This document shows, piece by piece, positions 36,452-45,557 of a stretch of DNA of 64,000 bases. Both the position numbers and the translations under genes were made by a program. Each line of letters opens with the position of its first letter. Positions within the stretch are counted from its first letter, which is position 1. Source of the stretch: Brevibacillus fulvus (GTDB lineage Bacteria > Bacillota > Bacilli > Brevibacillales > Brevibacillaceae); assembly GCF_016908525.1 (NCBI RefSeq), contig NZ_JAFBEB010000007.1, positions 1-64,000 on the forward strand, given 5' to 3'. The notes beneath the pieces are model-generated. The model searched no databases. It was not told the DNA's origin and was given only the letters and a program-made list of their open reading frames with translations.

Positions 36452-36596
36452 TGCCTACGAGGTTAGTTGTCGGATTCGGGTTGAGGAGTCAACCCTTCGC
36501 ACGCTGGCGATTCACCCCAATCGCAGATGTCGATCTGCGAGCAAAAAAAGTCCCCCGCACTTCCCGAACAAGGGAAGTTTTGGCTTCGGTCATGTT
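36452..36596 (-). ncRNA. c-di-AMP (ydaO/yuaA) riboswitch
   Basis: Read on the minus strand, this leader contains the ydaO landmarks GGGGTGAATC (about 36507-36516), a hairpin GGGTTGACTCCTCAACCC, then GAATCCGACAACTAACCTCG and GTAGGC at its 3' end. The order and spacing fit the pseudo-symmetric c-di-AMP aptamer, which normally switches expression off when c-di-AMP is high. The aptamer ends only about ten bases before the ribosome site of the LysM-3D gene and no intrinsic terminator is seen between them. Control may therefore be translational or by alternative pairing within the aptamer. Confidence 0.88.
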
Positions 36597-36653
36597 ATCA
36601 CAGAATTTGCTTGAGGGTAAATCAGTAAATATTGGAAAACAAAAAAACGCTGT

Positions 36654-36681
36654 TTGGCAAACTGCTTATTTTCGGTATAAT
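36654..36681 (+). promoter_or_regulatory. Promoter of the MgtC-like gene
   Basis: TTGGCA (36654-36659) and TATAAT (36676-36681) with a 16-bp spacer form a near-consensus promoter 67 bp before the MgtC-like start. The minus-strand promoter of the LysM-3D leader lies in the same interval. Confidence 0.7.
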
Positions 36682-36748
36682 GCAAATACCGTAGTTGCAA
36701 ATAAGCAGGCGTGATGGATGAGAAGCGGACAGTTTCGTAAAGGGGGAG

Positions 36749-37444
36749 ATGGCCATCGATATAACGGGATTGACAAGTGAAATCGGAAAACTGTGCTTTG
36801 CTTTGCTGTTAGGCTTGATGATTGGACTGGACCGTGAATTGAAGCATAAGCCGTTGGGATTAAAGACCAGCATGGTGATCTCTGTGGCCAGCTGCCTGAT
36901 TACCATCGTGTCCATTCAAGCAGTATCGAGATTTTCCGTACCTGGCTCAACCAACATGGATCCAATGCGTTTGGCGGCGCAAATCGTCAGCGGTGTCGGT
37001 TTTATTGGCGCGGGGGTAATCCTCAAGCGCGGCAACGACGTGATTTCGGGCTTAACGACCGCGGCCATGGTCTGGGCTGCATCAGGTCTGGGCATCGCTG
37101 CCGGAGCAGGTTATTATCTCGAAGCATTTATTGCCGATATTCTTATTATTGCCGCGATCAACCTGTTTCCACTGTTCATTAAATTGTTGGGACCCCAACG
37201 CTTGAGCGAGCGGGATTTCCATGTGAAAATATGGCTGAACAAAAATGACGAGATGACGGCGATCCTGGAGGAATTGCGTCAGGCCGGAATCCGTTTCAAA
37301 CATGTGAAAATCAAAGATTTGCCGGACGGCATTCAACAGATTCAATTTATTGCCATCGCCCCGGAGAAACGGCGCACCACGGAAATTTACTATCTGATCA
37401 GCGGAATTCAATATGTTGTTTCCGTCGAAATTGAAACATTGTAA
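36749..37444 (+). CDS. MgtC/SapB-family membrane protein
   Basis: This 231-aa protein has the MgtC membrane domain (about five helices, residues 1-145) with the conserved GLMIGLDRELKHKPLGLKTSMV and GVGFIGAGVILKRG motifs. A small ACT-like C-terminal cytosolic domain follows (about 150-231). MgtC proteins are linked to Mg limitation, acid survival and membrane energetics, often by modulating ATP synthase or phosphate uptake rather than by transport. The ATG at 36749 sits only two to four bases after AGGGGGAG, a short spacing, but no better start is seen. The gene has its own promoter and terminator. Confidence 0.88.
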   Translation: MAIDITGLTSEIGKLCFALLLGLMIGLDRELKHKPLGLKTSMVISVASCLITIVSIQAVSRFSVPGSTNMDPMRLAAQIVSGVGFIGAGVILKRGNDVISGLTTAAMVWAASGLGIAAGAGYYLEAFIADILIIAAINLFPLFIKLLGPQRLSERDFHVKIWLNKNDEMTAILEELRQAGIRFKHVKIKDLPDGIQQIQFIAIAPEKRRTTEIYYLISGIQYVVSVEIETL

Positions 37445-37470
37445 AAGGAATCGCACGACGGTTCCTTTTT
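37443..37470 (+). terminator. Rho-independent terminator
   Basis: AAAAGGAATC pairs with GGTTCCTTTT, with one G-T pair, and continues in T residues directly after the MgtC-like stop. Confidence 0.75.
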
Positions 37471-37507
37471 TGTTTACAGTCATGCCATCATTGCTTGTTC
37501 CAAAATG

Positions 37508-37516
37508 TGCTATACT
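37508..37516 (+). promoter_or_regulatory. Extended -10 promoter of hemQ
   Basis: TGC-TATACT at 37508-37516 fits an extended -10 element about 40 bp upstream of the hemQ start. The surrounding AAATGTGCTATACT is identical to the string before the first gene of the window. Confidence 0.5.
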
Positions 37517-37554
37517 GAAACAGAACATCGACACAGATGAAGGAGTTGTTTGGA

Positions 37555-38301
37555 ATGAGTGAAGCTTTGCATACTTTGGAAGGCTGGTACGCTTATCACG
37601 ACTTTCGTAAAATAGACTGGAAAAAATGGAAAGCGGCGTCGGCTGACGAGCGCCAGGCTGCAACTGATGAGCTATTGCGTTTTCTGCAACAATGCGGCGC
37701 AAACGAGGAAGCAAAGGAAGGCAGTACCGCCATCTATACCATTTTGGGCCATAAAGCGGATGTTCTTTTCATGTACCTGCGGCCTACCACGCAGGAACTG
37801 GAAGAGTTGAAGACCGCCTTTAACAAGACGCGTTTTGCCGATTTCACCACGACGGATTACTCGTATGTTTCCGTAGTTGAGCTTAGCAACTATGTGAACA
37901 GCCCGGGGGAAGATCCGAAGCAAAATCCGCACATTCGTGAACGGCTGTATCCGATCTTGCCGAAATGGGAGCATATTTGCTTCTATCCGATGAACAAAAA
38001 ACGCGACGGCAACGACAACTGGTATATGCTTTCAACGGAGCAACGCCGCGAGTTGATGTATTCCCACGGAATGATTGGCCGCAAGTATGCCGGAAAAGTC
38101 AAGCAGGTCATTACCGGTTCGCTCGGCTTTGATGACTGGGAATGGGGAGTCACGCTCTTTGCCAACGACCCGTTGCAGTTTAAATATATTGTTTATGAAA
38201 TGAGATTTGATGAAGTAAGCGCCCGCTATGGCGAGTTTGGAACCTTCCTGTTCGGCAACATTCTTACCGAAGATAAATTAAAGAACATTCTGAGCGTATA
38301 A
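37555..38301 (+). CDS. hemQ: Coproheme decarboxylase HemQ
   Basis: This 248-aa protein belongs to the chlorite dismutase-like family and has the Firmicutes HemQ form. It would convert iron-coproporphyrin III to haem b using hydrogen peroxide, the last step of the coproporphyrin-dependent pathway in Gram-positive bacteria. Typical segments are [19 protein letters not shown], with the proximal-His region, then [18 protein letters not shown] and [17 protein letters not shown]. The start is ATG 37555, because AAGGAG lies 12 bases upstream; ATG 37537 would translate through that site. It is monocistronic, with a promoter upstream and a terminator downstream. Confidence 0.93.
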   Translation: MSEALHTLEGWYAYHDFRKIDWKKWKAASADERQAATDELLRFLQQCGANEEAKEGSTAIYTILGHKADVLFMYLRPTTQELEELKTAFNKTRFADFTTTDYSYVSVVELSNYVNSPGEDPKQNPHIRERLYPILPKWEHICFYPMNKKRDGNDNWYMLSTEQRRELMYSHGMIGRKYAGKVKQVITGSLGFDDWEWGVTLFANDPLQFKYIVYEMRFDEVSARYGEFGTFLFGNILTEDKLKNILSV

Positions 38302-38314
38302 TGCTTGGAGAAGC

Positions 38315-38345
38315 ACTGCCGGGGGAGTCCTCGGCAGTTTTTTTA
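38315..38345 (+). terminator. Rho-independent terminator of hemQ
   Basis: ACTGCCG pairs with CGGCAGT and is followed by seven T residues. Confidence 0.85.
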
Positions 38346-38431
38346 TGGTTGGCTGCGAATAAAAACCTATTTTAGCCAATCTGCTTTGGTATAATCGAAT
38401 TGCCTTTAAGCAAAGCCGGGGGAGGATTTAT

Positions 38432-38815
38432 ATGGACAGAAAACAAGTATTCACAGGTTCGCCTTGGGAAGAGAGCGTCGGTTATTGTCGTGCCATTCGT
38501 ATTGGGGACAGAATTGAAGTGGCCGGAACGACGGCTATGAAAGACGGGGAAGTGATCGGCGTTGGCAACCCGTACGAGCAAACCAAATTTGTCTTGCAAA
38601 CGATCGAGAAAGCTCTCAATGAACTGGGAGCGGATTTAACGCAAGTCATTCGAACCAGAATGTTCGTAACGGATATATCCAAATGGGAAGAAATCGGCAA
38701 GGCGCATGGCGAGTTTTTCAAGAAAATTCAGCCAGTTGCCACGATGGTTGAGGTAAAGGCGTTGATTGACCCGCGACTGCTTGTTGAAATTGAAGCCGAG
38801 GCGGTCGTCAAGTAA
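38432..38815 (+). CDS. RidA/YjgF-family enamine/imine deaminase
   Basis: This 127-aa protein matches the RidA (YjgF/YER057c/UK114) family. Members form trimers and hydrolyse reactive 2-aminoacrylate-type enamines made by PLP enzymes such as threonine dehydratase. Visible signatures are GNPYEQTKFVLQTIEKAL, VIRTRMFVTDI and VEVKALIDPRLLVEIEAEAV; the Arg in TRMFVTD is the substrate carboxylate ligand. GGGGGAGG precedes the ATG. It lies a few kilobases upstream of a threonine-dehydratase-like gene but is not in its operon. Confidence 0.88.
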   Translation: MDRKQVFTGSPWEESVGYCRAIRIGDRIEVAGTTAMKDGEVIGVGNPYEQTKFVLQTIEKALNELGADLTQVIRTRMFVTDISKWEEIGKAHGEFFKKIQPVATMVEVKALIDPRLLVEIEAEAVVK

Positions 38816-39028
38816 CAAATCTGGGCAAAGATCAGTGCTTCGCAGTGTCGTTAGCGGTTCGCTTGTCGTTTGGCCAAGAGCTGGTTATGCTCACAGAGCT
38901 TCTTCCTTTATTTGCATATTTCCCGAAATGAGGGAAAAGCTACCAACTGGGTAAAGCATTTCCGAAGTCCTTTACACCAATATACGGACGGGAGAGCGCT
39001 TCTCAAATGGAAGAAGGAGGTTATCTTT

Positions 39029-40678
39029 GTGGATCAGCCAGACAAACATACCGGCACCAACGGGACGGCGGTTACCGGCGCAGGCGGCCCCGGTGATTCC
39101 AGAATGGGCGGTGACGAAAACGATGTAACTTTGACGACCAGACAGGGGCATCCGGAATCGTTCAACCAAAACATGCGGACAGTGGGCAATCGCGGCCCGG
39201 CCACTCTGGAAAACTATCATTTTCTGGAGAAAATAACGCATTTTGATCGCGAACGGATTCCCGAACGGGTCGTGCACGCGCGCGGCGCTGGGGCACACGG
39301 CTACTTTGAAGCATACGGCAAGGTAGGCGATGAACCGATCGCCAAATATACGCGAGCCAAATTGTTTCAGGAAAAGGGCAAACGAACACCGGTGTTTGTC
39401 CGGTTTTCAACGGTCACGCATGGAATTTCTTCTCCTGAGACGCTGCGTGATCCGCGAGGTTTTGCCGTTAAGTTTTATACGGAAGATGGCAACTGGGATC
39501 TGGTAGGCAACAATCTGAAAGTTTTCTTTATCCGGGATGCGATCAAATTTCCCGATTTGATTCACGCCTTCAAACCCGATCCGGTCACCAACATTCAGGA
39601 TACGGCCCGCATCTTTGATTTTATCAGCAACACGCCGGAAGCGATGAATATGATCACCTATCTGTTTTCCCCTTGGGGAATTCCGGCCAACTATCGGCAG
39701 ATGCAAGGTTCCGGCGTTAACACCTACAAATGGGTTAATGCGGAAGGGCAAGCGGTCCTGGTGAAGTACCATTGGGAGCCGAAGCAAGGAATCAAAAATC
39801 TGACCCAAAAAGAAGCGGAACAGATTCAGGCTGTCAACTTCAATCATGCTACCCAGGATCTGTATGAAGCGATTGAACGGGGCGATTACCCCGAATGGGA
39901 GCTTTGTGTGCAAATCATGAGCGATGGTCCCCATCCCGAGCTTGATTTTGACCCGCTGGACGATACCAAAATCTGGCCGGTTGACCAGTTCCCGTTTCTG
40001 CCGGTAGGAAAAATGGTCCTGAACAAAAATCCTGAAGATTATTTTGCCGAAGTGGAGCAGGCCGCGTTCGGTACGGGAGTGCTTGTAGACGGGCTTGACT
40101 TTTCCGATGACAAGATGCTCGTCGGCCGAACATTTTCCTATTCCGATACTCAGCGCTACCGGGTGGGCACCAACTATTTGCAATTGCCGATCAATGCGCC
40201 GAAAAAGCGGGTGGCGACCAACCTGCGCGGCGGCCAGATGGAATATTACGTCGACCGGGCCCCACGGCAAAATCCGCACGTCAACTATGAACCTTCCTCT
40301 TTGGGCGGGTTGCGGGAAGCGCCGCAATCGGGAAAAGAATATACGCCGTTCGTCGAAGGAAATCTGGTCCATGCCTCGATCGATCGGACCAACGATTTTA
40401 AACAGGCCGGCGAGCGTTACCGAATGTTTGAAGATTGGGAGCGGGATGATCTGATCCAAAATCTTGTCAACGGTTTGCGGCCGTGTCGAAAAGACATTCA
40501 GGAGAGAATGATTGAACTGTTTACCAAATGCGATCCGGATTACGGCCGGCGCGTTGCCGAAGGACTCCGGCAACAAAGCGGCGAAGGAGATGGAATCGGC
40601 GGTCCGCTGGGAGCTTCCGTATCGAGCGAAGCCGTGCGAAAAGCGGAGCAACTCGGACATTCAGCCGATCCTTATTAA
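39029..40678 (+). CDS. Haem catalase (monofunctional, small-subunit type with N-terminal extension)
   Basis: This 549-aa protein has the catalase active-site block [20 protein letters not shown] (distal His), [20 protein letters not shown] and the proximal haem motif [14 protein letters not shown] (Tyr ligand). It breaks down hydrogen peroxide. The first 60 residues are an acidic, glycine-rich extension before the conserved core, and the length is close to that of Bacillus subtilis spore catalase KatX. The start is GTG 39029 with AAGGAGG ten bases upstream. An open frame extends back to 38870 without a ribosome site and is not used. The 213-bp region upstream has a small hairpin (TTTCCC/GGGAAA at about 38919-38938) but no PerR-type box was found. 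Confidence 0.93.
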   Translation: MDQPDKHTGTNGTAVTGAGGPGDSRMGGDENDVTLTTRQGHPESFNQNMRTVGNRGPATLENYHFLEKITHFDRERIPERVVHARGAGAHGYFEAYGKVGDEPIAKYTRAKLFQEKGKRTPVFVRFSTVTHGISSPETLRDPRGFAVKFYTEDGNWDLVGNNLKVFFIRDAIKFPDLIHAFKPDPVTNIQDTARIFDFISNTPEAMNMITYLFSPWGIPANYRQMQGSGVNTYKWVNAEGQAVLVKYHWEPKQGIKNLTQKEAEQIQAVNFNHATQDLYEAIERGDYPEWELCVQIMSDGPHPELDFDPLDDTKIWPVDQFPFLPVGKMVLNKNPEDYFAEVEQAAFGTGVLVDGLDFSDDKMLVGRTFSYSDTQRYRVGTNYLQLPINAPKKRVATNLRGGQMEYYVDRAPRQNPHVNYEPSSLGGLREAPQSGKEYTPFVEGNLVHASIDRTNDFKQAGERYRMFEDWERDDLIQNLVNGLRPCRKDIQERMIELFTKCDPDYGRRVAEGLRQQSGEGDGIGGPLGASVSSEAVRKAEQLGHSADPY

Positions 40679-40695
40679 TCAACAACAACCACAAA

Positions 40696-40732
40696 CAAGC
40701 CGACTCTCGCATAGAGGTCGGCTTGAGTTTTC
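40696..40732 (+). terminator. Rho-independent terminator of the catalase gene
   Basis: CAAGCCGAC (40696-40704) and GTCGGCTTG (40717-40725) form a 9-bp stem and are followed by a T-rich stretch. Confidence 0.8.
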
Positions 40733-40902
40733 TATCGGGTATGTGTGGCAAAATGGGCGTTTCCCAAGAGCAGGCGAGCGTGTTGATTGAATTTTTATGC
40801 ATAGACTTTCATCATCATAACCATAGGCTTTTTTAATTTTTTCGCTTTTTGAAACTATGTTAAGGTTAGGAAGAGTAATGAACCCTGAGAGGAGTATACA
40901 AC

Positions 40903-41958
40903 ATGTTTCCATTCCGCGTCGTGAATCAGGCCGCTGTAGAACAAATTTTGGACATGTCCAACGTAATCGAAGTTGTTGAACAAGCATACAAATTAAAAGC
41001 AACAGACCAAGCGACCTTGTTTCCCCTCATTTTCCATGAATTTGAACAGGGGAAAGCAGATATGGATATTAAGTCGGGCCACCTGACAGGAGCCAACGTA
41101 TTCGGCTTGAAGCTGGTTTCCTGGTTCGGCGAAAACAGCGCCAAGAACTTGCCGCAATTAATCGGCATGGTGATGGTGCTCGACAGCCGGACAGGCGTAC
41201 CGCTGGGCATTCTCAGCGGGGAGCATATCACCTGCATGCGGACGGGAGCGGCCGGGGCGATCGGCGCCAAATATTTGGCCCGCAAAGATTCCAAACATCT
41301 GTTGATGATTGGCTCGGGTCATCAGGCGCCGTTCCAAATCATGGCTACTTTGATGGTGATGGAACAAATTGAAAAGGTGACGATTTACAATCCGCAGTCG
41401 CATGAGCGGGCGGTGGCGTTTGCCCAAAGCATTCAAAACACGCTGATCGATAAATTTGTAAGCAAATACAAGGGAGATCCGGCTCTTTACGCAAAGTGGG
41501 CCAAACGTTGCGAGATCACGTTTGCGGCTACCGACAACATCGAAGCGGCTGCGCGGGAGGCCGATGTTATCATTACCGCTACGCCATCTCGCAAGCCGTT
41601 GGTCAAACAGGAATGGATCAAGCCGGGAACGCACTTCAGCTGTATCGGTGCCGATATGGAAGGCAAGCAGGAAATTGATGAAAACTTGTTTGCCGGTGCA
41701 CGTCTGTTCGTTGACGATGTGCAGCAGGCGGTAAATGTCGGCGAAACGGAACTGCCGATCAAGAAAGGCGTCATTACGCCGCAGGCGATCGTTGCAGAGA
41801 TCGGCGATGTGTTGCTGGGCAAAGTGCCAGGACGGACCAGTGACAGCGACATTACGATTTTTGACAGCACAGGGATTGCCCTGCAAGATTTGCTGACTGC
41901 TACCCACATTTTACGGGAAGCGGAACAAAAAGGGTTAGGCAGCGTGGTAGACTTGTAA
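40903..41958 (+). CDS. Ornithine cyclodeaminase/mu-crystallin-family protein
   Basis: This 351-aa protein matches the ornithine cyclodeaminase/mu-crystallin family, NAD(P)-dependent enzymes that include cyclodeaminases, imine reductases (EutC, BhcD types) and alanine dehydrogenases. The nucleotide-binding loop is LLMIGSGHQAPFQ and MRTGAAGAIGAKYLA contains the conserved Arg/Thr. GAGAGGAG precedes the ATG. It is the first gene of a run with an aminotransferase, an M20 amidohydrolase and a threonine-dehydratase-like enzyme. In that setting an imine reductase or dehydrogenase role is at least as likely as true ornithine cyclodeaminase. Confidence 0.85.
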   Translation: MFPFRVVNQAAVEQILDMSNVIEVVEQAYKLKATDQATLFPLIFHEFEQGKADMDIKSGHLTGANVFGLKLVSWFGENSAKNLPQLIGMVMVLDSRTGVPLGILSGEHITCMRTGAAGAIGAKYLARKDSKHLLMIGSGHQAPFQIMATLMVMEQIEKVTIYNPQSHERAVAFAQSIQNTLIDKFVSKYKGDPALYAKWAKRCEITFAATDNIEAAAREADVIITATPSRKPLVKQEWIKPGTHFSCIGADMEGKQEIDENLFAGARLFVDDVQQAVNVGETELPIKKGVITPQAIVAEIGDVLLGKVPGRTSDSDITIFDSTGIALQDLLTATHILREAEQKGLGSVVDL

Positions 41959-42007
41959 GCCGATTGGCTCAAATATAGCGGAAAAGACAGAAGCAGGAGG
42001 GTGACAG

Positions 42008-43141
42008 ATGCAGATAAAACCTTTTAAAGTGGAAGAATGGATGAATGCATATGAAATGGAAGCGGTGTACAACATCGCTGAGACTTGTGTGGATTCGCTG
42101 ACGCTTCGCGAATTGATCTCGTTTTCCGATGAACCGGAACGTTTTTTGCAATCTCTGGTAGATCGCAAACTTACGTACGGCCACATTGAAGGATCGCCGG
42201 AATTTCGCGAACTGATCGCCGGTCTTTATCAAACGATGAAACCGGACAATGTATTGGTAACCAATGGTGCGATCGGCGCCAACTTTTTGCTGTTGTATAC
42301 GTTGGTGAAACCGGGTGATGAGGTCATCTCCGTTCATCCGACTTATCAGCAGATTTACGAGGTTCCGAGGTCGTTTGGAGCGACCGTCAAATTGCTGGAG
42401 CTTCGTCCGGAGAACAACTTCTTGCCGGATCTGGACGAGTTGCGTTCACTCGTCACCGAGAAAACGAAGCTGATCTGCATCAACAATCCGAACAATCCAT
42501 CCGGCTCGTTGATGGAGCGGGAAATGCTCCAGCAGATCGTCGATATCGCCCGTTCTTGCGGAGCGTACCTGTTCTGTGACGAAGTCTATCGCGGACTTCA
42601 TCAGGAGGAAGATGTGGATGTTCCTTCGATTGCCGATCTGTATGAAAAAGGGATCAGCACAAGCAGCATGTCAAAAGTATTTTCGCTCGCCGGACTGCGT
42701 CTTGGATGGATCGCCGCTCCGGAAGATGTGATCAAACAATGTTTTCAGCATCGCGATTACACAACGATCAGCTGCGGCATGCTCGATGACATCCTTGCTT
42801 CTCACGCTTTGAGAAACTATGACAAGGTGATGGCGCGCAGCTTGTCCATCGTCCGCACCAACGCAAAGATTTTGGATGAATGGGTGCAGCGGGAGCCGGC
42901 GATCAGCTATGTCAAACCGCGGGCCGGCACCACGGCGATGCTGAAATATGATTTTGACATTCCTTCTGAACAATTTTGCATCGATCTGTTCAAGGCAAAC
43001 GGCGCATTCCTGACTCCGGGCAGCTGTTTTGATCTGGAAGGGTATGTGCGGATCGGCTACGCTTGCGGAACAAAGGTGCTGCAAGATGGCTTGGAAAAAG
43101 TATCCGAGTTTTTGCGGACCTTGAAGGAAACGGAGAAATGA
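42008..43141 (+). CDS. PLP-dependent class I/II aminotransferase
   Basis: This 377-aa protein has the fold-type I aminotransferase motifs CINNPNNPSGSLM (Asn), FCDEVYRGLHQ (Asp/Tyr) and SMSKVFSLAGLRLGW, where the Lys binds PLP, plus a C-terminal Arg in GYVRIGYA for the substrate carboxylate. It is 30-40 residues shorter at the N terminus than many aspartate aminotransferases. AGGAGGGTGA precedes the ATG. The gap to the OCD-like gene is 49 bp and the two are probably co-transcribed. The amino donor and acceptor cannot be read from sequence. Confidence 0.9.
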   Translation: MQIKPFKVEEWMNAYEMEAVYNIAETCVDSLTLRELISFSDEPERFLQSLVDRKLTYGHIEGSPEFRELIAGLYQTMKPDNVLVTNGAIGANFLLLYTLVKPGDEVISVHPTYQQIYEVPRSFGATVKLLELRPENNFLPDLDELRSLVTEKTKLICINNPNNPSGSLMEREMLQQIVDIARSCGAYLFCDEVYRGLHQEEDVDVPSIADLYEKGISTSSMSKVFSLAGLRLGWIAAPEDVIKQCFQHRDYTTISCGMLDDILASHALRNYDKVMARSLSIVRTNAKILDEWVQREPAISYVKPRAGTTAMLKYDFDIPSEQFCIDLFKANGAFLTPGSCFDLEGYVRIGYACGTKVLQDGLEKVSEFLRTLKETEK

Positions 43142-43270
43142 TAGTCAACGACGGATCGGGTATGTTATGATTTATAAAAATCGACAAAAATTAATATTTA
43201 TACTTTTGTTGAAAAATAACATCACAAGATTCCGCATGTTTCATAGCGGCTGGTTTGAGGAGGAGCTTTG

Positions 43271-44422
43271 ATGAACGCTTTGATTGATCAAGAGTTGGCC
43301 GAGTGGGCGATTGCCCATCGCAGATATTTGCACGAAAATCCGGAATTGTCCGGCCAAGAATATGAAACTTGCCAATATATCCGCAACATTTTGCAACAAT
43401 TGGATTTGGAAATATTGGACTACCCGGCGCCAAGCGTCGTGGCCTTGCTGAAAGGGACGGAAGGAGCCAAGACGATTGCGCTGCGTGCCGACATCGACGC
43501 GCTGCCGATTACGGAAGAGAGCGACAAAAGCTATGTATCCAAACGTCCCGGCGTGATGCACGCTTGCGGCCATGACGGTCACACGGCGATTTTGCTGGCG
43601 GTGGCGAAATGGATGTCCGAGCATCGCTCCGAGATCAAACACAATGTCCAATTCATTTTCCAATCGTCGGAAGAGATGCTGCCCAGCGGCGCTGAGAAAC
43701 TGGTCAAAGAAGGGGTTGTTGATCATGTCGACGCCGTATTTGGCCTTCATCTCTGGCAGGCGATGGAAAAAGGGAAAATTGGTGTTGCACACGGACCGAT
43801 GATGGCTTCCGCCGACGATTTCCGGATCACGATCGAAGGTAAAGGCGGCCACGGTTCCATGCCGCACGATACCGTCGACCCGATTTATATTGCCGGTCAT
43901 ATTATCACGGCGCTGCAATCGATCATCGGCCGCAGAATCAATCCGCTGCAACCGGCGGTCATTTCTGTCGGAAAAGTGGAAACGGGGACAACCTATAACA
44001 TCATCCCCAGCCAGGCGTTTATGTGCGGAACGGTGCGGGCGTTTTCCAATGAAATGAGAGATTTCCTCAATCAGGAAATGAAAAAGCTGGTGGAAGGGAT
44101 CAGTGCAAGCTTTGGGGCGGTCGGGCGCTTTGAATTCGATTACGGCACGCCTGCTGTCGTCAATGACAAGGAAATGAGCCAGTTTGCCGAGCAAGTGATT
44201 GCCGATACGTTTGGTGCTGATACCGTAGCGTTTGTTGAACCGGTGATGGGGGGCGAAGATTTTTCACATTATCTCCAGCGGCAACGAGGTGCCTTTATTT
44301 TCGTTGGCATGGGTGGCGAAAAGAGCGCGTATCCGCATCATCATCAACGATTCGATATTGATGAAGAGACCATTCCGGATGGGATTGCGCTGTTTATTCA
44401 GCTTGTCAAACAGTTTGCTTAG
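43271..44422 (+). CDS. M20-family amidohydrolase (aminoacylase/hippurate hydrolase-like)
   Basis: This 383-aa metal-dependent hydrolase has the M20D landmarks ALRADIDALPI, HACGHDGHTA, SSEEMLPSGAEKLVKEG and PVMGGEDFSHYL. Members remove N-acyl groups from amino acids or related amides (N-acetyl-DAP, hippurate, indole-acetyl amino acids). GAGGAGG lies before the ATG at 43271, and a TTG one codon upstream is a weaker alternative. A 129-bp AT-rich gap separates it from the aminotransferase and might hold an internal promoter. It is followed after 13 bp by the dehydratase-like gene, so the run may start from an N-acylated amino acid. Confidence 0.92.
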   Translation: MNALIDQELAEWAIAHRRYLHENPELSGQEYETCQYIRNILQQLDLEILDYPAPSVVALLKGTEGAKTIALRADIDALPITEESDKSYVSKRPGVMHACGHDGHTAILLAVAKWMSEHRSEIKHNVQFIFQSSEEMLPSGAEKLVKEGVVDHVDAVFGLHLWQAMEKGKIGVAHGPMMASADDFRITIEGKGGHGSMPHDTVDPIYIAGHIITALQSIIGRRINPLQPAVISVGKVETGTTYNIIPSQAFMCGTVRAFSNEMRDFLNQEMKKLVEGISASFGAVGRFEFDYGTPAVVNDKEMSQFAEQVIADTFGADTVAFVEPVMGGEDFSHYLQRQRGAFIFVGMGGEKSAYPHHHQRFDIDEETIPDGIALFIQLVKQFA

Positions 44423-44435
44423 GGGGGGCTTTTGG

Positions 44436-45401
44436 ATGCTGCAAGTATCCTTTCTCGATATTATCAAAGCGCAGAACCGGATTGCTTCCGAAGTGGTGAA
44501 AACGCCGTTGATCCGTTCCGAGGCGCTGTCCAGACTGACGGAAGCGGATGTCTGGTTGAAGCTGGAAAGTTTGCAAAAGACGGGTTCGTTCAAAATTCGG
44601 GGGGCCTTCAATAAAATTTCTTCCCTGACCACGGAAGAGTTAAGCAAAGGCGTGATTACCGCTTCTGCCGGCAATCACGCGCAAGGCGTGGCGTATGCCT
44701 CCTCGCTGATTGGCGTTTCTGCCTTGATCGTCGTTCCGGAAACCGCCCCGGAAACGAAAAAGGCGGGGATCAAAAAATATGGCGCTGAATTGGTTGTGTA
44801 CGGAGCCAATTACGACGAAGCGGAAGCGCATGCGTACCGACTGGCCGAAGAAACCGGCAGAACGTTTGTCCACGCCTTTGAAGATAACGAGATCATTGCC
44901 GGTCAGGGAACGGTTGGGCTGGAAGCTTTGCTGGAAAAGCCGGATTTCGATACGATTCTCGTACCCGCAGGCGGCGGGGGATTAATTTGCGGGATCGCGA
45001 TTGCCGCCAAAGCGATCAATCCGGACATCAAGGTAATCGGAATTCAAACCCATGCTTCGCCGCCTTGGTACTACTCTTTTCGGGCCGGGAAACTGGTAGA
45101 TGTAGAATACAGCGATTCGCTGGCCGACGGATTGCATGGCGGGATCACCCAAGGGAATCTCGATTTGGCGATCGGGCTGGTCGATGATTTCATTCTTGTC
45201 GAAGAGGCGCACGTCGCCGAGGCAATGGCCTGGATGGCCAAGGAACATCATTATATGGTGGAAGGCTCCGGTGCGGTCGGGATTGCTGCCTTGCTTCAGC
45301 ACAGCCTGGGCCGGCTGGCCGGGCGTAAAGTACTGACGATTGTCAGCGGCAGCAATGTCGATGCCGGCAAATTGGCCAAATTGATCAAAGAGCACGCCTA
45401 A
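44436..45401 (+). CDS. Threonine/serine dehydratase-like PLP enzyme (fold-type II)
   Basis: This 321-aa protein matches catabolic threonine dehydratase and the EutB/BhcB group. SLQKTGSFKIRGAF contains the PLP-binding Lys, ASAGNHAQGVAYA the substrate loop and VPAGGGGLICG the phosphate-binding loop. It lacks the C-terminal ACT domain of biosynthetic IlvA. The start is ATG 44436, after AGGGGGGG; the frame is open for a further 49 codons inside the preceding gene without a ribosome site. With the OCD-like gene 2.5 kb upstream it recalls EutB-EutC and BhcB-BhcD pairs, which dehydrate a beta-hydroxy amino acid and reduce the resulting imine. Confidence 0.9.
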   Translation: MLQVSFLDIIKAQNRIASEVVKTPLIRSEALSRLTEADVWLKLESLQKTGSFKIRGAFNKISSLTTEELSKGVITASAGNHAQGVAYASSLIGVSALIVVPETAPETKKAGIKKYGAELVVYGANYDEAEAHAYRLAEETGRTFVHAFEDNEIIAGQGTVGLEALLEKPDFDTILVPAGGGGLICGIAIAAKAINPDIKVIGIQTHASPPWYYSFRAGKLVDVEYSDSLADGLHGGITQGNLDLAIGLVDDFILVEEAHVAEAMAWMAKEHHYMVEGSGAVGIAALLQHSLGRLAGRKVLTIVSGSNVDAGKLAKLIKEHA

Positions 45402-45417
45402 ACAAATGGCTTTTTTC

Positions 45418-45446
45418 GGACAACCGCAACTGGCGGTTGTCCTTTT
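45418..45446 (+). terminator. Terminator of the amino-acid catabolic run
   Basis: GGACAACCGC and GCGGTTGTCC form a 10-bp stem with a five-base loop, followed by TTTT, shortly after the dehydratase stop codon. Confidence 0.8.
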
Positions 45447-45557
45447 GCATGTACAGCGATGGTTGTCCTTCGCATTTTGATGCGGTACACTTGTCTTAGA
45501 GTATGATGGATGTTTATTGTCCCGGTTCCCTTTTAATTGGGAAAAAGAGGTGAGAAG

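Noticed and set aside
37555-38301. True chlorite dismutase
   Set aside because: The sequence has the Firmicutes HemQ form and lies in an organism type that needs coproheme decarboxylase.
39407-40660. 417-codon minus-strand open frame opposite the catalase gene
   Set aside because: It is a shadow of the well-supported catalase reading frame, with no motif and no ribosome site.
40903-45401. Standard ectoine or hydroxyectoine utilisation operon
   Set aside because: EutB- and EutC-like genes are present, but ectoine hydrolase (M24 type), the AstE/AspA-type deacetylase and an ectoine importer are missing.
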